Assembly: GCA_030770535.1 (NCBI GenBank)
Contig: JASVEC010000009.1
Coordinates: forward strand, 1,116,001 to 1,180,000
Direction: 5' to 3'
From: Batkoa obscura
Taxonomy: Eukaryota; Entomophthoromycota; Entomophthoromycetes; Entomophthorales; Batkoaceae
DNA length: 64,000 nucleotides
A program made the position numbers and the translations under genes. The notes beneath the pieces were generated by a model. That model did not search any database. It was not told the DNA's origin and was given only the letters and a program-made list of their open reading frames with translations. Shown here in pieces: positions 1 through 12,196 of this stretch. Positions within the stretch are counted from its first letter, which is position 1. Each line of letters starts with the position of its first letter.

Positions 1-390
1 GATTTGAAATAGTAGTTTATTTTATGTAAGCTTGCTTACATGTAGTCTTCAGATCATTATATATTATTGGAAAAATAATAACTACTTTAGCTTAAAGTTC
101 TTTTTTTAGATCTCTACCTGCTATATGTCAATTTCACTTTTATTGTCAAGAAGACAAATAGGGTTATTTAATTCCAATTATATAGTTTTAGTTTTTTCTT
201 AGCTTGCTAGTTTAATTTACTTATTACTTATTGAAATTATATTGAAAATAAAATCTAATAAAGTTTTCAAAATTTTTTTAGGAAAAGAGAATAGACATGA
301 CTTATTTTTAACAAATAAAATTCCAAATAAAACTCTTAAATTAAATTCAAATTTAAATTTCCTGAAAATCGCAATCTTTTTTTAAAAAAA
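1..390. other. Upstream region of PI synthase gene
   Basis: AT-rich sequence with no convincing open frame. A poly-T/poly-A rich stretch lies directly before the start codon at 391, as expected for a fungal promoter and 5' leader. Nothing else is recognisable. Confidence 0.4.
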
Positions 391-1280
391 ATGGCACCAA
401 AATCAAAATCAAAACCAAGCCAAGAAGTAAAGATAGACGAAGTATTTTACTACATCCCTAATATAATAGGTAATAATCATTTTCATAAAAGCGAATCTCT
501 TAACACAATTGAATCCTTTATTAGGCTACACTCGAATACTGTTAGTCGGCATTTCATTATATTACATGAAGGGCAATCCATTAATATTTGTAATCAATTA
601 CATGATATCATGTGCTTTAGATGCTTTAGACGGCTTCGCAGCCAGATATTTTAATCAGTGTTCTAAATTTGGAGCAGTTTTAGATATGGTTACTGATCGT
701 TGTACAACTACCTGCTTATTGTGTTATTTAGCAGCGGTTTATGAACCATATTCAATCTTTTTCCAGTTTTTGATCTCCCTAGATATTTCTTCCCATTATA
801 TGCATATGTATAGGTAAACGATTTTTTATATTTCTAAGCTTTGGAATGGTGCTTATAGTGTTTTTTATAGTTCCCTTACGTCTGGCGCCACCTCTCATAA
901 ACAAGTGGACGAAAACCAGAATTTTCTATTGAGGGCGTATTATCATAATAAGGTAATTTTATTTTATTTTATTTATATTATGGATTTAATTAAGACAAAA
1001 TAGGTTGTATTATTTTTAGTATGCGGTTTTAACGAATTGTTTTTTGTGGGACTATATTTAATGCACGAAGACCAATATTCCGCATGTAAGTTTATAATTA
1101 TTTTCAATTAGAGCACTATATTCATATATTCTTTAATTAGATAATTACTTATATTACTGGTTAACTTGTTCTATGGCCCCCTTTTTTATTTTTAAAAACG
1201 TCCTTAATGTTATTCAATTTATGGAAGCATCCAAAAGTTTGGCTAGGGTGGACGTTATCGAACGTTCAAAGAAAAATTAA
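391..1280 (+). CDS. PIS1: CDP-diacylglycerol--inositol 3-phosphatidyltransferase (PI synthase)
   Basis: Makes phosphatidylinositol from CDP-diacylglycerol and myo-inositol, normally in the ER membrane. I read five exons (391-469, 525-813, 871-952, 1004-1085, 1141-1280), which keep frame and give 223 residues, close to the 220 or so usual for yeast PI synthase. The N-terminal YYIPNIIG segment is followed by the CDP-alcohol phosphotransferase signature DALDGFAARYFNQCSKFGAV, in which the Asp residues of D-x2-D-G-x2-A-R-x8-G-x3-D are all present. Then come the family-typical TDRCTTTCLL and LDISSHYMHMY segments and several hydrophobic helices. The C-terminal part (NVIQFMEASKSLARVD) also matches the family. 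The NTAQ1 gene follows on the same strand after about 330 bases. The assignment is firm; the splice sites are inferred. Confidence 0.93.
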
Positions 1281-1610
1281 TTTTTATTTTAAAAACATTA
1301 TTTTAATACTCTTTCTTTTATTTTTATTGCTTGTTGCTTATTTCAAATTATAGTTTGTAATTATAAATCAGAGACAAATAAAGATAACTATATGGTATAT
1401 GTTTAAAAATTAATTTTTTATGTTATTAAATGATCAAAAATTAGATTATTATGAAATAAAATAATCAATAATGGTGAGAAAATAAAAGTCGCGCTCAACT
1501 GCTATATTACATTATATTATATAATTATAACTATATTTTGCATTACATTTATGCATTAAGTAACACAAAATTTAAAATCAAAAAAGGATTAAGTGAACTT
1601 TTTAAATAGA

Positions 1611-2639
1611 ATGGATGAAAAGATACGACAAAATATAGAAGCACAATACGAATACTTTCATTACTCCAAAAACTACTGCGAAGAAAACATATACCAATTA
1701 ATCCGAAGTCTAAAGCACTATTTTGAGCAGGACTCATTTTTTAATCAACTAACCCCTTTTTTTTATCCTACATTTATCATCAATCCTTGGAATAAGGTAT
1801 AATTTGAATTATTTAGTTGCTTTGAAACTAGTTTTAATTTTTAGTGCAACAATATTTATATTAATATCTAACTATTTCACTAGGTCCCAATATGGAAACA
1901 AAAGTTAGCAGCTGAACCAAATTTACCAATAATCTGGGTAAAGTGTCACATTTAAGTTAATTATAGAGATATTTCAAAGGTGTATTAAACGGTTCTTTTA
2001 ACACTACAGGATTATCATGTGATATTAATACTCATATTGGAGAATGAAGAAGAGTAAAGATTATATTATTGAATACTGGAAATTAGCCTAAGATCGACTT
2101 TAGGAGATATAGTTACATTTTAGATTTCGATACAACATTACCTTTTATTACGAGTTTTAATGAGTATTTCAACGCTTGCTTTCATGCTTTTAAAACGGAA
2201 AGCTTTGAATTAAAAAGGTATATTTATTGTATAACTTTTTTTTGTATTTTTTAATTTATAAATTAGATTCTATAGAGTTATAAACGAAATAAATTTTGTG
2301 ACTTATTTTGCAAGCGATCGAAGTCATATGGTAGGCTTTATTTTAACAATAACAACGAATGGTAGATAATATAATCTTTAGATTTTTAACGACGAGTATA
2401 TCGCTAAGCCACCGAGCTATGAACCTATTACTAATCAAGGTAGTAATTATTTAACTTGATAACAAAAAATAGAATAATGGGGTTTCTTTTTAGAATATAC
2501 TAATAATTTGAATTATTATATTGAATTCAATGAAGAGGATCTATATAATGTAGAAATGAATAATAGAAACTCTTTAATTCATTTTAAATTTGGATTAATC
2601 TTTGATGAAGTTTCGTTTACTAGTTTGAGTTTTCATTAA
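1611..2639 (+). CDS. NTAQ1: Protein N-terminal glutamine amidohydrolase (NTAQ1/WDYHV family)
   Basis: Deamidates N-terminal Gln to Glu in the Arg/N-degron pathway. Seven exons (1611-1796, 1884-1937, 2010-2053, 2113-2217, 2267-2330, 2382-2439, 2494-2639) keep frame and give 218 residues; human NTAQ1 has about 205. The catalytic Cys sits in the NYCEENIY motif, the His in the family-naming W-DYHV motif (split by an intron after the Trp), and the Asp in ILDFDTTLPF. The FASDRSHM block and the PPSYEPI segment are also characteristic, as is the final FGLIFDE stretch, which corresponds to GWGAVYT of animals. The in-frame GTG at 1593 was not used, because the ATG at 1611 is the first standard start. 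All catalytic residues are intact, so the enzyme is probably active. Confidence 0.9.
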
Positions 2640-3249
2640 ATAAAATAAATTAATAGATTATGTTGTAAGTTTTTAATTGCAAAATTATTAGCATCCCAAG
2701 TAATATATTGTGTATTGTTTGATCCTCTCCTTAATATATTAGTTAATATTTTAAATAGAAATTTGTTTACACTTTGTTTAATATTATCTTAATTAAAGCT
2801 GAAAGCGTTTTGTTTAATTTTACACATTTCACTTAATTTTTTTATAAAATAGTCTCCACTATTTCAAGATTATTGTTTCACTTTATGTACATGAAATAAA
2901 CAACATTAAACTTTACATTCTCACATTCACCTTATCATGATTTTAAACATTCAATAATTAAAACTATAAAATAATATTTTTAGAGTTTATGATGAGTTTA
3001 TTATGAATAGGTAAATGTCTTGATAATGATGAGTTGTGATAGAGATTATGGGTATTGTGAAAGCTCAAGGTAATAGGAAATGGTAAACATTATAGGTTGT
3101 AAGGTAAGAGTTTGTGACTAAAGTATTTTGAGTTACGAAGTAGAAGAGATCGTAGTTAAGAGTACTTAGATTTAGGTAGAAGAGATCATGTTTAAGGTAT
3201 TTTGGGCTGAAATAAAGGTTACCATATTTAAAAGCCGTAAATTTGAAAT
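2640..3249. other. Convergent intergenic stretch
   Basis: Lies between the stop codons of NTAQ1 (+) and the decapping co-activator-like gene (-). It is AT-rich with no supported gene. A 62-codon minus frame at 3065-3253 has no family resemblance. Confidence 0.4.
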
Positions 3250-4152
3250 TCAAGGTGTTAAACGATTGGTAAAAATAGGGAAAGGAAGTGCTTTTGGATC
3301 AGGTGCACGTCGGAAAGTTGGACCTGCATATGGCACATTTTGAATAGGCTTTGGTTTTGATATAGCCATATTTGGAGTTGGGATCATCAAATTCATCAAT
3401 AAATGAGAAGCCATGTCAAGGTCTTGTTCGAATTTCGAAGGACTTACATTAGAGTTGGAATCTTCAAAATCTGCTTTCGCTTTATCAGTCTTTGGATAGG
3501 CTTGCGAATCAGAATGATAATCTAAATTAAGATCAACAACTGGAGATAATGAATTAGTCAAATTAGTTCTTGGTTTACCCAATACTAATGCATCTAATAA
3601 TAAATTAGAACTAGATTCTTTGGTTACTCTCTTTTGGATTTGTATGCTTCCAGGAACCAATTCTGGAGCTTTCGATGAAGGAGCAGTTTTCCTACGATGA
3701 ACTTTCGAATTGTTTTGGCTCTTGTTATCTTTCTGATTTAGATTATTAGCTTTGTTTCTATGTCTATTAGTAGAAACAAGTAAATTTGATTGCGTTGCAG
3801 ATGGTGTACTTAAAGAATTACGTCTTTGCTCAAGTTTAAAACCTTTATTTACTAAAGGATTATTTTTGTTGTCAATTGAATTGACTTTGATTTGTGGAAC
3901 TGGGGATGGCAAAGATCTATGCTTTTGATTAACAGGCTTTCCTTTTAGCTTGATAGCTGGGCCATTAGGCTGCCTTATTCTCTCTTTCTGATTAGGATGT
4001 TGAGAATGGGAAGATTTAATGTTAGCTGGGCCGGAGTTAAAACCGCTGTTAAAGTTAGTTTTGGATTTGAGAGCCATTGTTGATACGTTTATGTCTTGTA
4101 AAAAAGTTGAGTTGTAATTGATAGTCAAAGTTGCTTTAAAATTTTTAATCAT
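3250..4152 (-). CDS. PNRC/Edc1-like mRNA decapping co-activator (candidate)
   Basis: An intronless reading frame of 300 residues, basic and rich in Asn, Ser, Pro and Lys, with no folded domain apparent. The only recognisable element is near the C terminus: PYAGPTFRRAP followed by ALPFPIF. This resembles the short linear motif Y-A-G-x-x-F...P-x-x-L-P-x-P-x-F of PNRC proteins and fungal Edc1-type factors, which binds the EVH1 domain of Dcp1 and stimulates Dcp2. The remainder (blocks such as HRSLPSPVPQIK) looks disordered. Translation could also start at the internal Met at 4077, which lies in a better context (AACAATGG) and removes 25 residues. The role in decapping is inferred from the motif alone; the frame itself is well supported by its length in this AT-rich DNA. 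Confidence 0.6.
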   Translation of the reverse strand: MIKNFKATLTINYNSTFLQDINVSTMALKSKTNFNSGFNSGPANIKSSHSQHPNQKERIRQPNGPAIKLKGKPVNQKHRSLPSPVPQIKVNSIDNKNNPLVNKGFKLEQRRNSLSTPSATQSNLLVSTNRHRNKANNLNQKDNKSQNNSKVHRRKTAPSSKAPELVPGSIQIQKRVTKESSSNLLLDALVLGKPRTNLTNSLSPVVDLNLDYHSDSQAYPKTDKAKADFEDSNSNVSPSKFEQDLDMASHLLMNLMIPTPNMAISKPKPIQNVPYAGPTFRRAPDPKALPFPIFTNRLTP

Positions 4153-7100
4153 AAGAAATTTGATCTTATTTAAGGGCCAATATATACTAAGCGCAGTTGA
4201 AGTGATTATAACCTTAAGGGAGTTACTTGAGAGAGCTTAGGACTGTGCAGTTAAATAATTTTAATCAAAGAATATCTTTGCTATAAAAAGGTTCACCAAT
4301 AGTAATATAAACAAAAGAGAACGAGAAGTTAATGTATTTAATTATATTACGAATATAAATAAAGGTGAATTAAAAAAGAAACTAAATAAAACACAAACTT
4401 GGAAAATTAAAAATTTACAGATAAACAAAAGAAATAAATTTTTCCATAAGGCTAATTTTCTTTTTTATACGTTTGTTAACTACCTATTAAATGGTGGTTG
4501 ATCATCCTATCATTGGCTTAACTAAGTTAATGTTCCTATACCCATCTAATAAAAACGGAAATATATGACTATGGCTAACTCTGATTGGATGAGAATTAAA
4601 TAAGCACTTTATAAGCACACCACCCCCTATCCCCACTTGATTGGTGATGAAATATGCTATAAAAATCAATTACCTTAAGCTTAAGCCATAAATTAAACAA
4701 TTGGCCAAATAATTAGGCCTAGGTATCCAATCAATGGAGTCAAAATTAGGCAATTAATTAAAGTACTACAATTGATACATTATTTTCTAAAAAACAACAC
4801 TCACCTCATGTCATACATTATTTTACTATTTACTCTAAGAGCTAAAGTGAAGTTAAATAATAACCAAAAGCTGTTAGAGTGACCCTTTTACATTATAATA
4901 TTTTTTAAGATGGGGTGCTTTCTATATTTTGTTAATATTGGTTTAAGGGTTTAAAAATTAGTGTAAAACAAGGAAATCTCAAACTAAAACAAATTAGGTT
5001 AGATGAAACAACCAATTTGACTTTAATGGTTGGTTACCTTGTATAAGGGCCTTAGTAGAAATTGTCTACAAATAGCTTTTTTTCACTTGATTTTCATGAC
5101 TCGAAATGAATGTTTTCATATGCTGTGGCATTATGATTTAAATTTTATAGGCTGATTAATTTAATTGTTACTATAAAAAATGAGTTATGCCATAGTTAAT
5201 TAAAGCTCAAAGAATCCGCTTTTTATTATCCAAATTATAAAATTTTATACTAAATAAATTTCATAGTTAAATAAGAGTAAACAATTATAATATAAAATGT
5301 ATATTAAATTATAATATGATCGAAATTAATAAAAAATTATTATTTTTTAATAAATTTTAATTAAAACTATTCAGGCTAAAACTATTGATATTACAGTTTA
5401 AAACATGTGAACTCTATTAAATAGAATTTAAATAAGCCTCAAAAAGTAGTAATAGGACGAAATTGCATTGCAGTGATCTCTTTAAAGCAGGAATTAGCTC
5501 CGAATTTGTATTTTTAAAAATTTAATAAAACAGGGGTATAGATACATCATTTAATATATTTAATAAATAACTTATTTTATCGTTTGTATTATAATATTTG
5601 AAATTACTTACATCTATATAACTAGACAATTGTTTTGTAACTGTATATCTATTTATAAATAACTTTTAAGATATATAATTTTAGGTTTAATTTATGAATT
5701 TGGTCAAGTCAAGTTGCAAAAGAACTAAACTAGCTATAAATTAAACATATAAACAGTGTAATATACAATTTTTAACAAAGATACTGAAAAAAGTGCTGAT
5801 AGGCGCTTTTTTGACACAGTTCAAAATGGCCTATTGGATGTTTTTTAGAACTGAAGAAGTATTATTGCTTGGCAAAAGATGTTCTTAAATTCCAATGTGG
5901 TGTTATTATATATATATAATAAAGCTAGTTTTATATAATAAGTTTATTTTATATTAAAGTCTTTACCCCACATTGTATCAGTACTGAAAATAAGATTATA
6001 AATCTGAATAGTTAGAATCCAATTGGAGTCATAACCATTTGATAAAAATAAGATTAATGTTTGATCAAATTACTTATCAATACGAATAGAAGGAGTAGAT
6101 TGTTGAATTAAAAAAAGGACATAGAATCAACATAGTCATAAGTATGGGCAGCTGCATGCTACATAATGATCATCCAATCACCTCTGACAAAAAATTAAAT
6201 AATACAATCGACATCTATCATAAATATCCATTGTAATTAAACATCCTAACACATATCACTCCTCATCGCATCCAATATGTCTACGTCACTTTTATTTTTA
6301 ATCAAATATTATGTACGATATCAATTAGATAAACAACTATTTGTAAATCGATATATTTTAAGGGATAAATTTTCAACTTTTTATTGATCTCCCTTATTTT
6401 TCCGATCTTAATCAACTTACGTATGACTGTTGTAATAGTGCCACTTATATGGCCATATAATCCGATTTCGCCAATGTTAGTAGAAGGCGCTATAAGTAAA
6501 CATTTTGCAATTTGCTATTTCAAACGATATTTTTTAAAATCTTTTGGTAATATTTGAATCAACCGCTATGTTACCATAGACATGTAGTACCTCTTTATTA
6601 GTATATTTTACTAATCAAAACGATTCCTTGAAACACTGGGAAAAAGCTAAAAGATCGTCAAAACCAGTTATATATTTAATGATATTAGCTGTTATTTGAT
6701 CAGGTAAATTGTTGAATGAGCATTTAGATGACAAGTTTATTGAATTTTTTTCAATACCCATTTCTAGACTTATTTCAATTAAATTTTATGAGAATATAAA
6801 AAAAAATTCATTTACTTTTATAGGATTTGTAGTAATTGGAAGTTTTCAATAGTAATATTCTTATGAAGTCCACATTACTTTGTGAGTTCAAAGCATCTAT
6901 TAAAGTGTAAATTCAACTAATTAAAATAGAGCAAGGACAGTTCGGAAATTGACTATTAGGTTGATTTGCTTCATGAGATATAGTATGTAATGACTGAAAA
7001 ATGGTTTGGGAAGAAAACATCAAATTACATAAAACATTTAACAATTATAATATGCTGTTGATATAATTTTGTTATATAGTTAAGGAACTCGTTTTCTCTA

Positions 7101-7395
7101 AATTATTATATTCTAATGGCTAAGTTTCTAGTTAGTTTAATTTTTTTATAAAAAACTAAACATACTTTACCTTTTTATTTCATTCAATATACTTCTCAAG
7201 TTATGATAAAATTTTAAATTTATTACAAGCACTCAAATCATTTTTCAACCTATTGTAAATTTACAGCATTAGAAAAAATCAGAATCATCAAGAATTTTAA
7301 TTTTTTTTTACAAATTTACGATTTAATCAAACTTTTACGCCATACAAGTTTGAACTAAGCCACTTTAAACTTCATTAATTTTTTAACTAATTTTG
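4153..7395. other. 3.2-kb gene-free region
   Basis: No coding region could be supported on either strand; frames are short and broken by many stops. A small inverted pair (CAATGTGG at 5893-5900 and CCACATTG at 5968-5975) flanks an AT-rich loop with an (AT)n run. The 3' end presumably holds the promoter of the oxysterol-binding protein gene. Confidence 0.4.
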
Positions 7396-10300
7396 ATGAG
7401 TCAAGTATCGACAGAAAAAAATGGAGAATCCGTTAGAAGAAGTAATAGCTTAAGGCCCCCTTCACCAACATCAAGTATAAAATCGGAAAACAGTAAACAG
7501 CCTCTAGAATGTAACTCAATTAAATAGATTTATTTTAACGTTAAACTCATAATACTATTCTTAGTTCTAGAAGATCCCATGATTTCCTATCGAATGCTTG
7601 AAGCCTTACGAAAAGGTTAGTCGCTATAATAAAAAATTATATTTATACTAAACTATCAAGGTGATGAAAACTCTATTGCAGGCATATGGACTTCTTGGCC
7701 TAAAGAGATCAATCTCCCAAACCAACCAGCAAAGAAAGCGTTTACTACCCCTTTACATTTGGCGGTTACAGGTGCTACCGTGGAGATAAATAAATTTGTT
7801 ATAACCAATTTGAAAGGAATTAATATCAACCAACAAGATGTAGATGGTAATACTCCTCTTCACCTAGCCTCAAAGGGTGGAAGGAGAGACGTTATTGAAC
7901 TTTTATTGAAGTTTGAAGAGATAGATGATACAATAGTTAACTTTGCAGGACATACTGCATTTGATTTGGCTAAGAATGAACATGTCAAAAATTATTTTAT
8001 AGGTACTTTAGAGTTTTTTTATTTTGAAAAGTATTAAATATCTTTAGCTCGCCGTCAAGAATTTATTGCTGAAAAAACTCAATTTTTAAATCATCACTTA
8101 TCCCAGCCAACACAAGCCAATGTGACTGCTATAGTTCATTTTTTTGCCGAAAATAAACGTTCAAAGCTTTTGGATATTAACCATCGTCACCCAACAACTG
8201 GTTCAACTATACTTCATCAAGCTGTTTCCATTGGTGATGCAAAGATTGTATCTCAACTTTTAAAAATGGGTGCAAATGTATTTGCAAGGGATAAAAGAGG
8301 AAAGAGCCCAAGTGATTTAGCTAGAGATGAAAATGTAAAAGATATTTTAAGAAGGGAAACCTCAAGCTCAGTAGTAGCTTCGGATCCAGATCAGCTACCT
8401 CGTCTTGAAGGACAGCTTAAAAAATGGACTAATTATGCAGGAGGTTATAAAGCCCGCTGGTTTAAGCTAGAAAATGGATGTTTAACGTATTATAAAAGTG
8501 AGGAAGATACCAACAATGCTGTTAGGGGTGCCTTGAATCTTGCCAATTCTCAACTTTGGATCGACTCTTCAGATCCACAAAAATTCGAGATAACAGGACG
8601 TGATAAAACAAAATTTGCTCTAAGAGCAAGTATGCTAGAGGAAGCTAAAATGTGGATCTTAGCTATTACTCAAAGTAAGGAGTATTTTAAAAAGCATCCA
8701 GACGGCCAATTGAATCCTACTGAAACTGTTTTACCTGTTAATCATGGTCATCAGCTTGGAAATGAAGGTTCTTCTACAGCTACTAATGAAGTCAATCAAA
8801 TTCCTGAAAGCTCCCCTAAAAAACAAGTAAGTATTCTTACAAGATCGAATTCTGTTGATAGTTTAAATTATGAATCTCCACCAACTGAAGAAAATGTAAC
8901 AATGTCAGTCAATTCAGCAAATACGCAATTCGATCTTCATTCAAGGTTATTAGATATGTTAAAGAATTCATTGACGTCTCCAGGCACTAAACTGGAAGAC
9001 CATCTTGGACTTATTTCTACTTTAAATCAATGCTTAAATTCATTAAATGTATTGAACACAGATACAATTCAAATGTTGCAAAAAAGAGAAGAACACTATC
9101 GTTTACTTTATGAAAAAGAATCTAAGCGAAATAGCTTATGGACTGAAAGCTTACAAGCTTTAGCTAAGGAACATCATCACCTTGTGGAACTTTATCAAGA
9201 ACAACAAGCTCAAAGTAGTAAAAGTAGCAAAGTCACAGCTAATTTAGCAGAGAATAATAACCAAAATGCCCGCGAAGGTAGTATTGAAACGGCTGAAGAC
9301 AATGAGGTGGATGAAGACGAGCGTGAAGAAGAGGATGAGGACGATGATGATGAGTTCTTTGATTTAGATGACCAAGTATCCATGAATCAGAGGGGAGCCA
9401 ATGATAATGACAATGAAATAAGTGAAGGTAATGAAGAAAGCAGTAGAGGTGTTGATGAAATTGAATTAGAAGAAATTCAAGTTGGAGAAGAAAAAGTTGT
9501 ACGAGCGCCAATTAAGAGGTCATATAAAGGATACCCAAAGGATGGATCATTTCGAACTGGGCTACCAAAGTTTAACTCAGGCACTCAACCACCTGCTGTT
9601 TCTTTATGGTCTGTCCTTAAGAATGCTATTGGAAAGGATCTTACTAAGATATCGCTTCCAGTTCATTTCAATGAACCAAGTTCCATGTTACAAAGAATGG
9701 CAGAAGATATGGAATATTCCATGTTGTTAGACTTGGCTTCAAAACAAGCGGGTGATGGTTCTGAAAGATTGCTATGGGTTACTGCATTCGCTATGTCTAA
9801 TTATTCCTCCACTGATGGACGTATTGCTAAACCTTTCAATCCGCTTTTGGTAATTTTATTATGATTTTAGTAATAAGTTTTATTTTAATCCTGTTTTAGG
9901 GAGAAACTTTTGAATATGCTCGTCCAGATAGAGGTTATAGGTATATATCAGAACAAGTTAGTCATCATCCAGTAATTTATTTTCAAATTAAGTTGATTTT
10001 ATTTATTAAATATTTATTTAGCCAATAAGTGCATGTTATTGTGAGTCACCAAATTATATATTTTACTCAGAAGTAGATGTCAAATCAAACTTTTGGGGTA
10101 AATCCTATGAACTTTTGCCGCAAGGTGTGTGTCATGTATACTTAGTTTCAGCGGATAAAAAAACAGTAGAGCATTATACTTGGAAAAAAGTAACCACTGC
10201 TGTAACAAATTTAATTGTCGGTAATCCAACGATTGAACACTATGGTGAAATGGAGGTAATCAACCACTCTACAAAAGCAGTATGTAAATTGAATTTCAAA

Positions 10301-10978
10301 CCAAATCGATGGCTTAGTAGTGAAAGACATGTTTTAGAAGGATCTGTTGTTGACAGCAAAGGACAGCAACTGTGGTCTTTAACAGGTGCATGGAATCAGC
10401 AGTTAACGGCTACAAGGGTTGGGGGAGCGAGTGACAATGATACTACAGATTCTTTTGCTAATGAAACAACGGATGTACCAGGATCAAAATTGAGTAACTT
10501 TTTAGCAAATCCAAGTTGTAGATCAACTGTCAAATTATGGAAACGATCACCGCCACCTAAAGAAAAGATCCCTTTTAAGTTGACCCCATTTGCAGTTACT
10601 CTAAATGAAATGAGCCCAGATCTTGAAAAACTATTACCACCTACGGATTGTCGTCATCGACCAGATCAAAGAGCTATGGAAGATGGGTTGTATGATTTAG
10701 GAAGTGAGGAAAAGAATCGGTTAGAAGAAAAGCAGAGAGCTACACGTAAGGAAAGAGAAGCTAAGCTTAAAGCAGCTTTAGAATCTAGTCCACCAAGCGA
10801 ACATGATAGAATTCATAAGGAGTTAGGGTATAAACCTGTATGGTTTGAAAAGGCTGTTGATAAGGATACTAATGAAGGGTATTGGAGATTTAATCATGAG
10901 TATTGGAAATTGCGCGAAAAGGCGGAAGGTGTGGATGAGGAACCTAATCGTTGGGAAGGAGTGCCTAGAATTTTTTAA
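7396..10978 (+). CDS. Oxysterol-binding protein, ankyrin-PH-ORD type (Osh1/Osh2-like)
   Basis: A lipid-transfer protein that exchanges sterol or PI4P at membrane contact sites. Six exons (7396-7510, 7565-7615, 7661-8002, 8048-9849, 9900-9971, 10022-10978) give 1112 residues. The N terminus has ankyrin repeats ([43 protein letters not shown] and [20 protein letters not shown]). A PH domain begins at [21 protein letters not shown] linker with an acidic run ([18 protein letters not shown]) comes before the oxysterol-binding domain. The domain's hallmark EQVSHHPP is formed across an intron and is intact. The linker's EFFDLDD may be an FFAT-type VAP-binding motif (E-F-F-D-A-x-E), as in yeast Osh1/Osh2 and OSBP; this is inference. 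Domain order matches Osh1 and Osh2. Confidence 0.93.
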
Positions 10979-11239
10979 TTGAAAGCGTTAAAAAAGGTTT
11001 TAATTGATTAAATATCTTGATTTTAGCAAGTATTTTTAATTAATCATTTCAATTAAATAGTTATGTTTGATTTATGAATTGACTGCATGCTTTGAAATAT
11101 AGTTTAAGTAATAACTTTATTTAATTTTTGTTTTTAAAAAAAAATTATAATCCAATACTTAACATATTAAACTATATTATAAGGTAAGATTTACTCTAAC
11201 TATTAGCTGATTCTCTATATAAAATTCTCTATAAATCAC

Positions 11240-12196
11240 TTATTTTTTAAAAGCACCTGGTTTATATAACAGATGATCCAATATTTGAGGGCTCGAAAAT
11301 TTAGCTCTTAAATCAATAACATAAGATAACCTTGATTCAAGATCTCGTAAATAGAATCTTTTTTCAGAGTTGGGGGTAGGTAATTGTGCTAAAATATTAA
11401 ATATAAATTGAATAAAATCACAGAATAAAATGAGCAATACCTAATCCATTTGTAAATCTTTTAGAGCAAGCCAACTGTTCCACTGGTAATTTAATCTGTT
11501 TAGCAGTCAATGGAAATTTGTAAACCTCTAAGTTCATACTCTTGCCCCCTTTTAGTAAAGTAATTTTTGAAACGCATCTGTAAAAAATAATTATAAAAAT
11601 AAGCTAGAATAACTACTAACTAAAGAAGCTTACTTTGAGGAATAAAACCAAATAGTAGCTGAGATAGCAGAGCCTAAACCCATAGCTAAAAATAAAGCCA
11701 GTCCACGTTTCCAAGACTCATATAATTTCGGCTGGTTTGTTTCTCTAAGAATGAAAAAATGGTTGGGAAAATAAATCAAAGAAATAATAAAGAATAATAA
11801 AACTTACTCATCTACCTTTCCTAACTTGGTGTATGCTAGTTGTCCAAAGTTCACCCTGAGATGATTAAATTAATACAAATTTGTCATTAAATTTACTGAA
11901 TAGAATTTTACCAAAATAATATCTGAAAAACTGAGAATATTCTTAAAGATAATACATGAGTTTTGTTATTATTAGAATACATTACTCTATCCCCAGCTTC
12001 AATGAATTGCTTGAACTCTTTTAAAGTTATGGTTTTTACTGGTTTTGGTTTTGCTACAGTAACAAAAGTGGATCTTAACACTGAAGGTGACTTAAAAGCT
12101 GAGCGTTGGAACTAATGGAAGTTTAATAATTAGCTTAATATCTTGAAATTGTGCTGGGGCTATTACTAGGCTCATTAGACTATTCAATTTTATCAT
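11240..12196 (-). CDS. TMEM223-like mitochondrial inner-membrane protein
   Basis: Six exons on the minus strand (12196-12167, 12111-11912, 11855-11808, 11744-11634, 11577-11441, 11388-11240) keep frame and encode 224 residues. The N terminus is rich in Arg, Ser and Phe without acidic residues, as in a mitochondrial presequence. RVMYSN is followed by two hydrophobic segments (around LRIFSVFQILFW and GLALFLAMGLGSAISATIWF). The basic motif YESWKRGLALF between them and the later ITLLKGG and LPVEQLAC blocks line up with animal TMEM223, where a hydrophobic hairpin is followed by a beta-rich tail. TMEM223 is reported to help cytochrome oxidase biogenesis. The assignment rests on pattern matching of short blocks; intron placement is inferred. 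Confidence 0.72.

Noticed and set aside
1593-1610. GTG start for NTAQ1
   Set aside because: A standard ATG at 1611 lies in the same frame and gives a family-sized protein; GTG starts are not expected in fungal nuclear genes.
5893-5975. Short inverted repeat (CAATGTGG/CCACATTG) as a mobile element
   Set aside because: Arms of only 8 bp, no target duplication seen and no second copy in the window.
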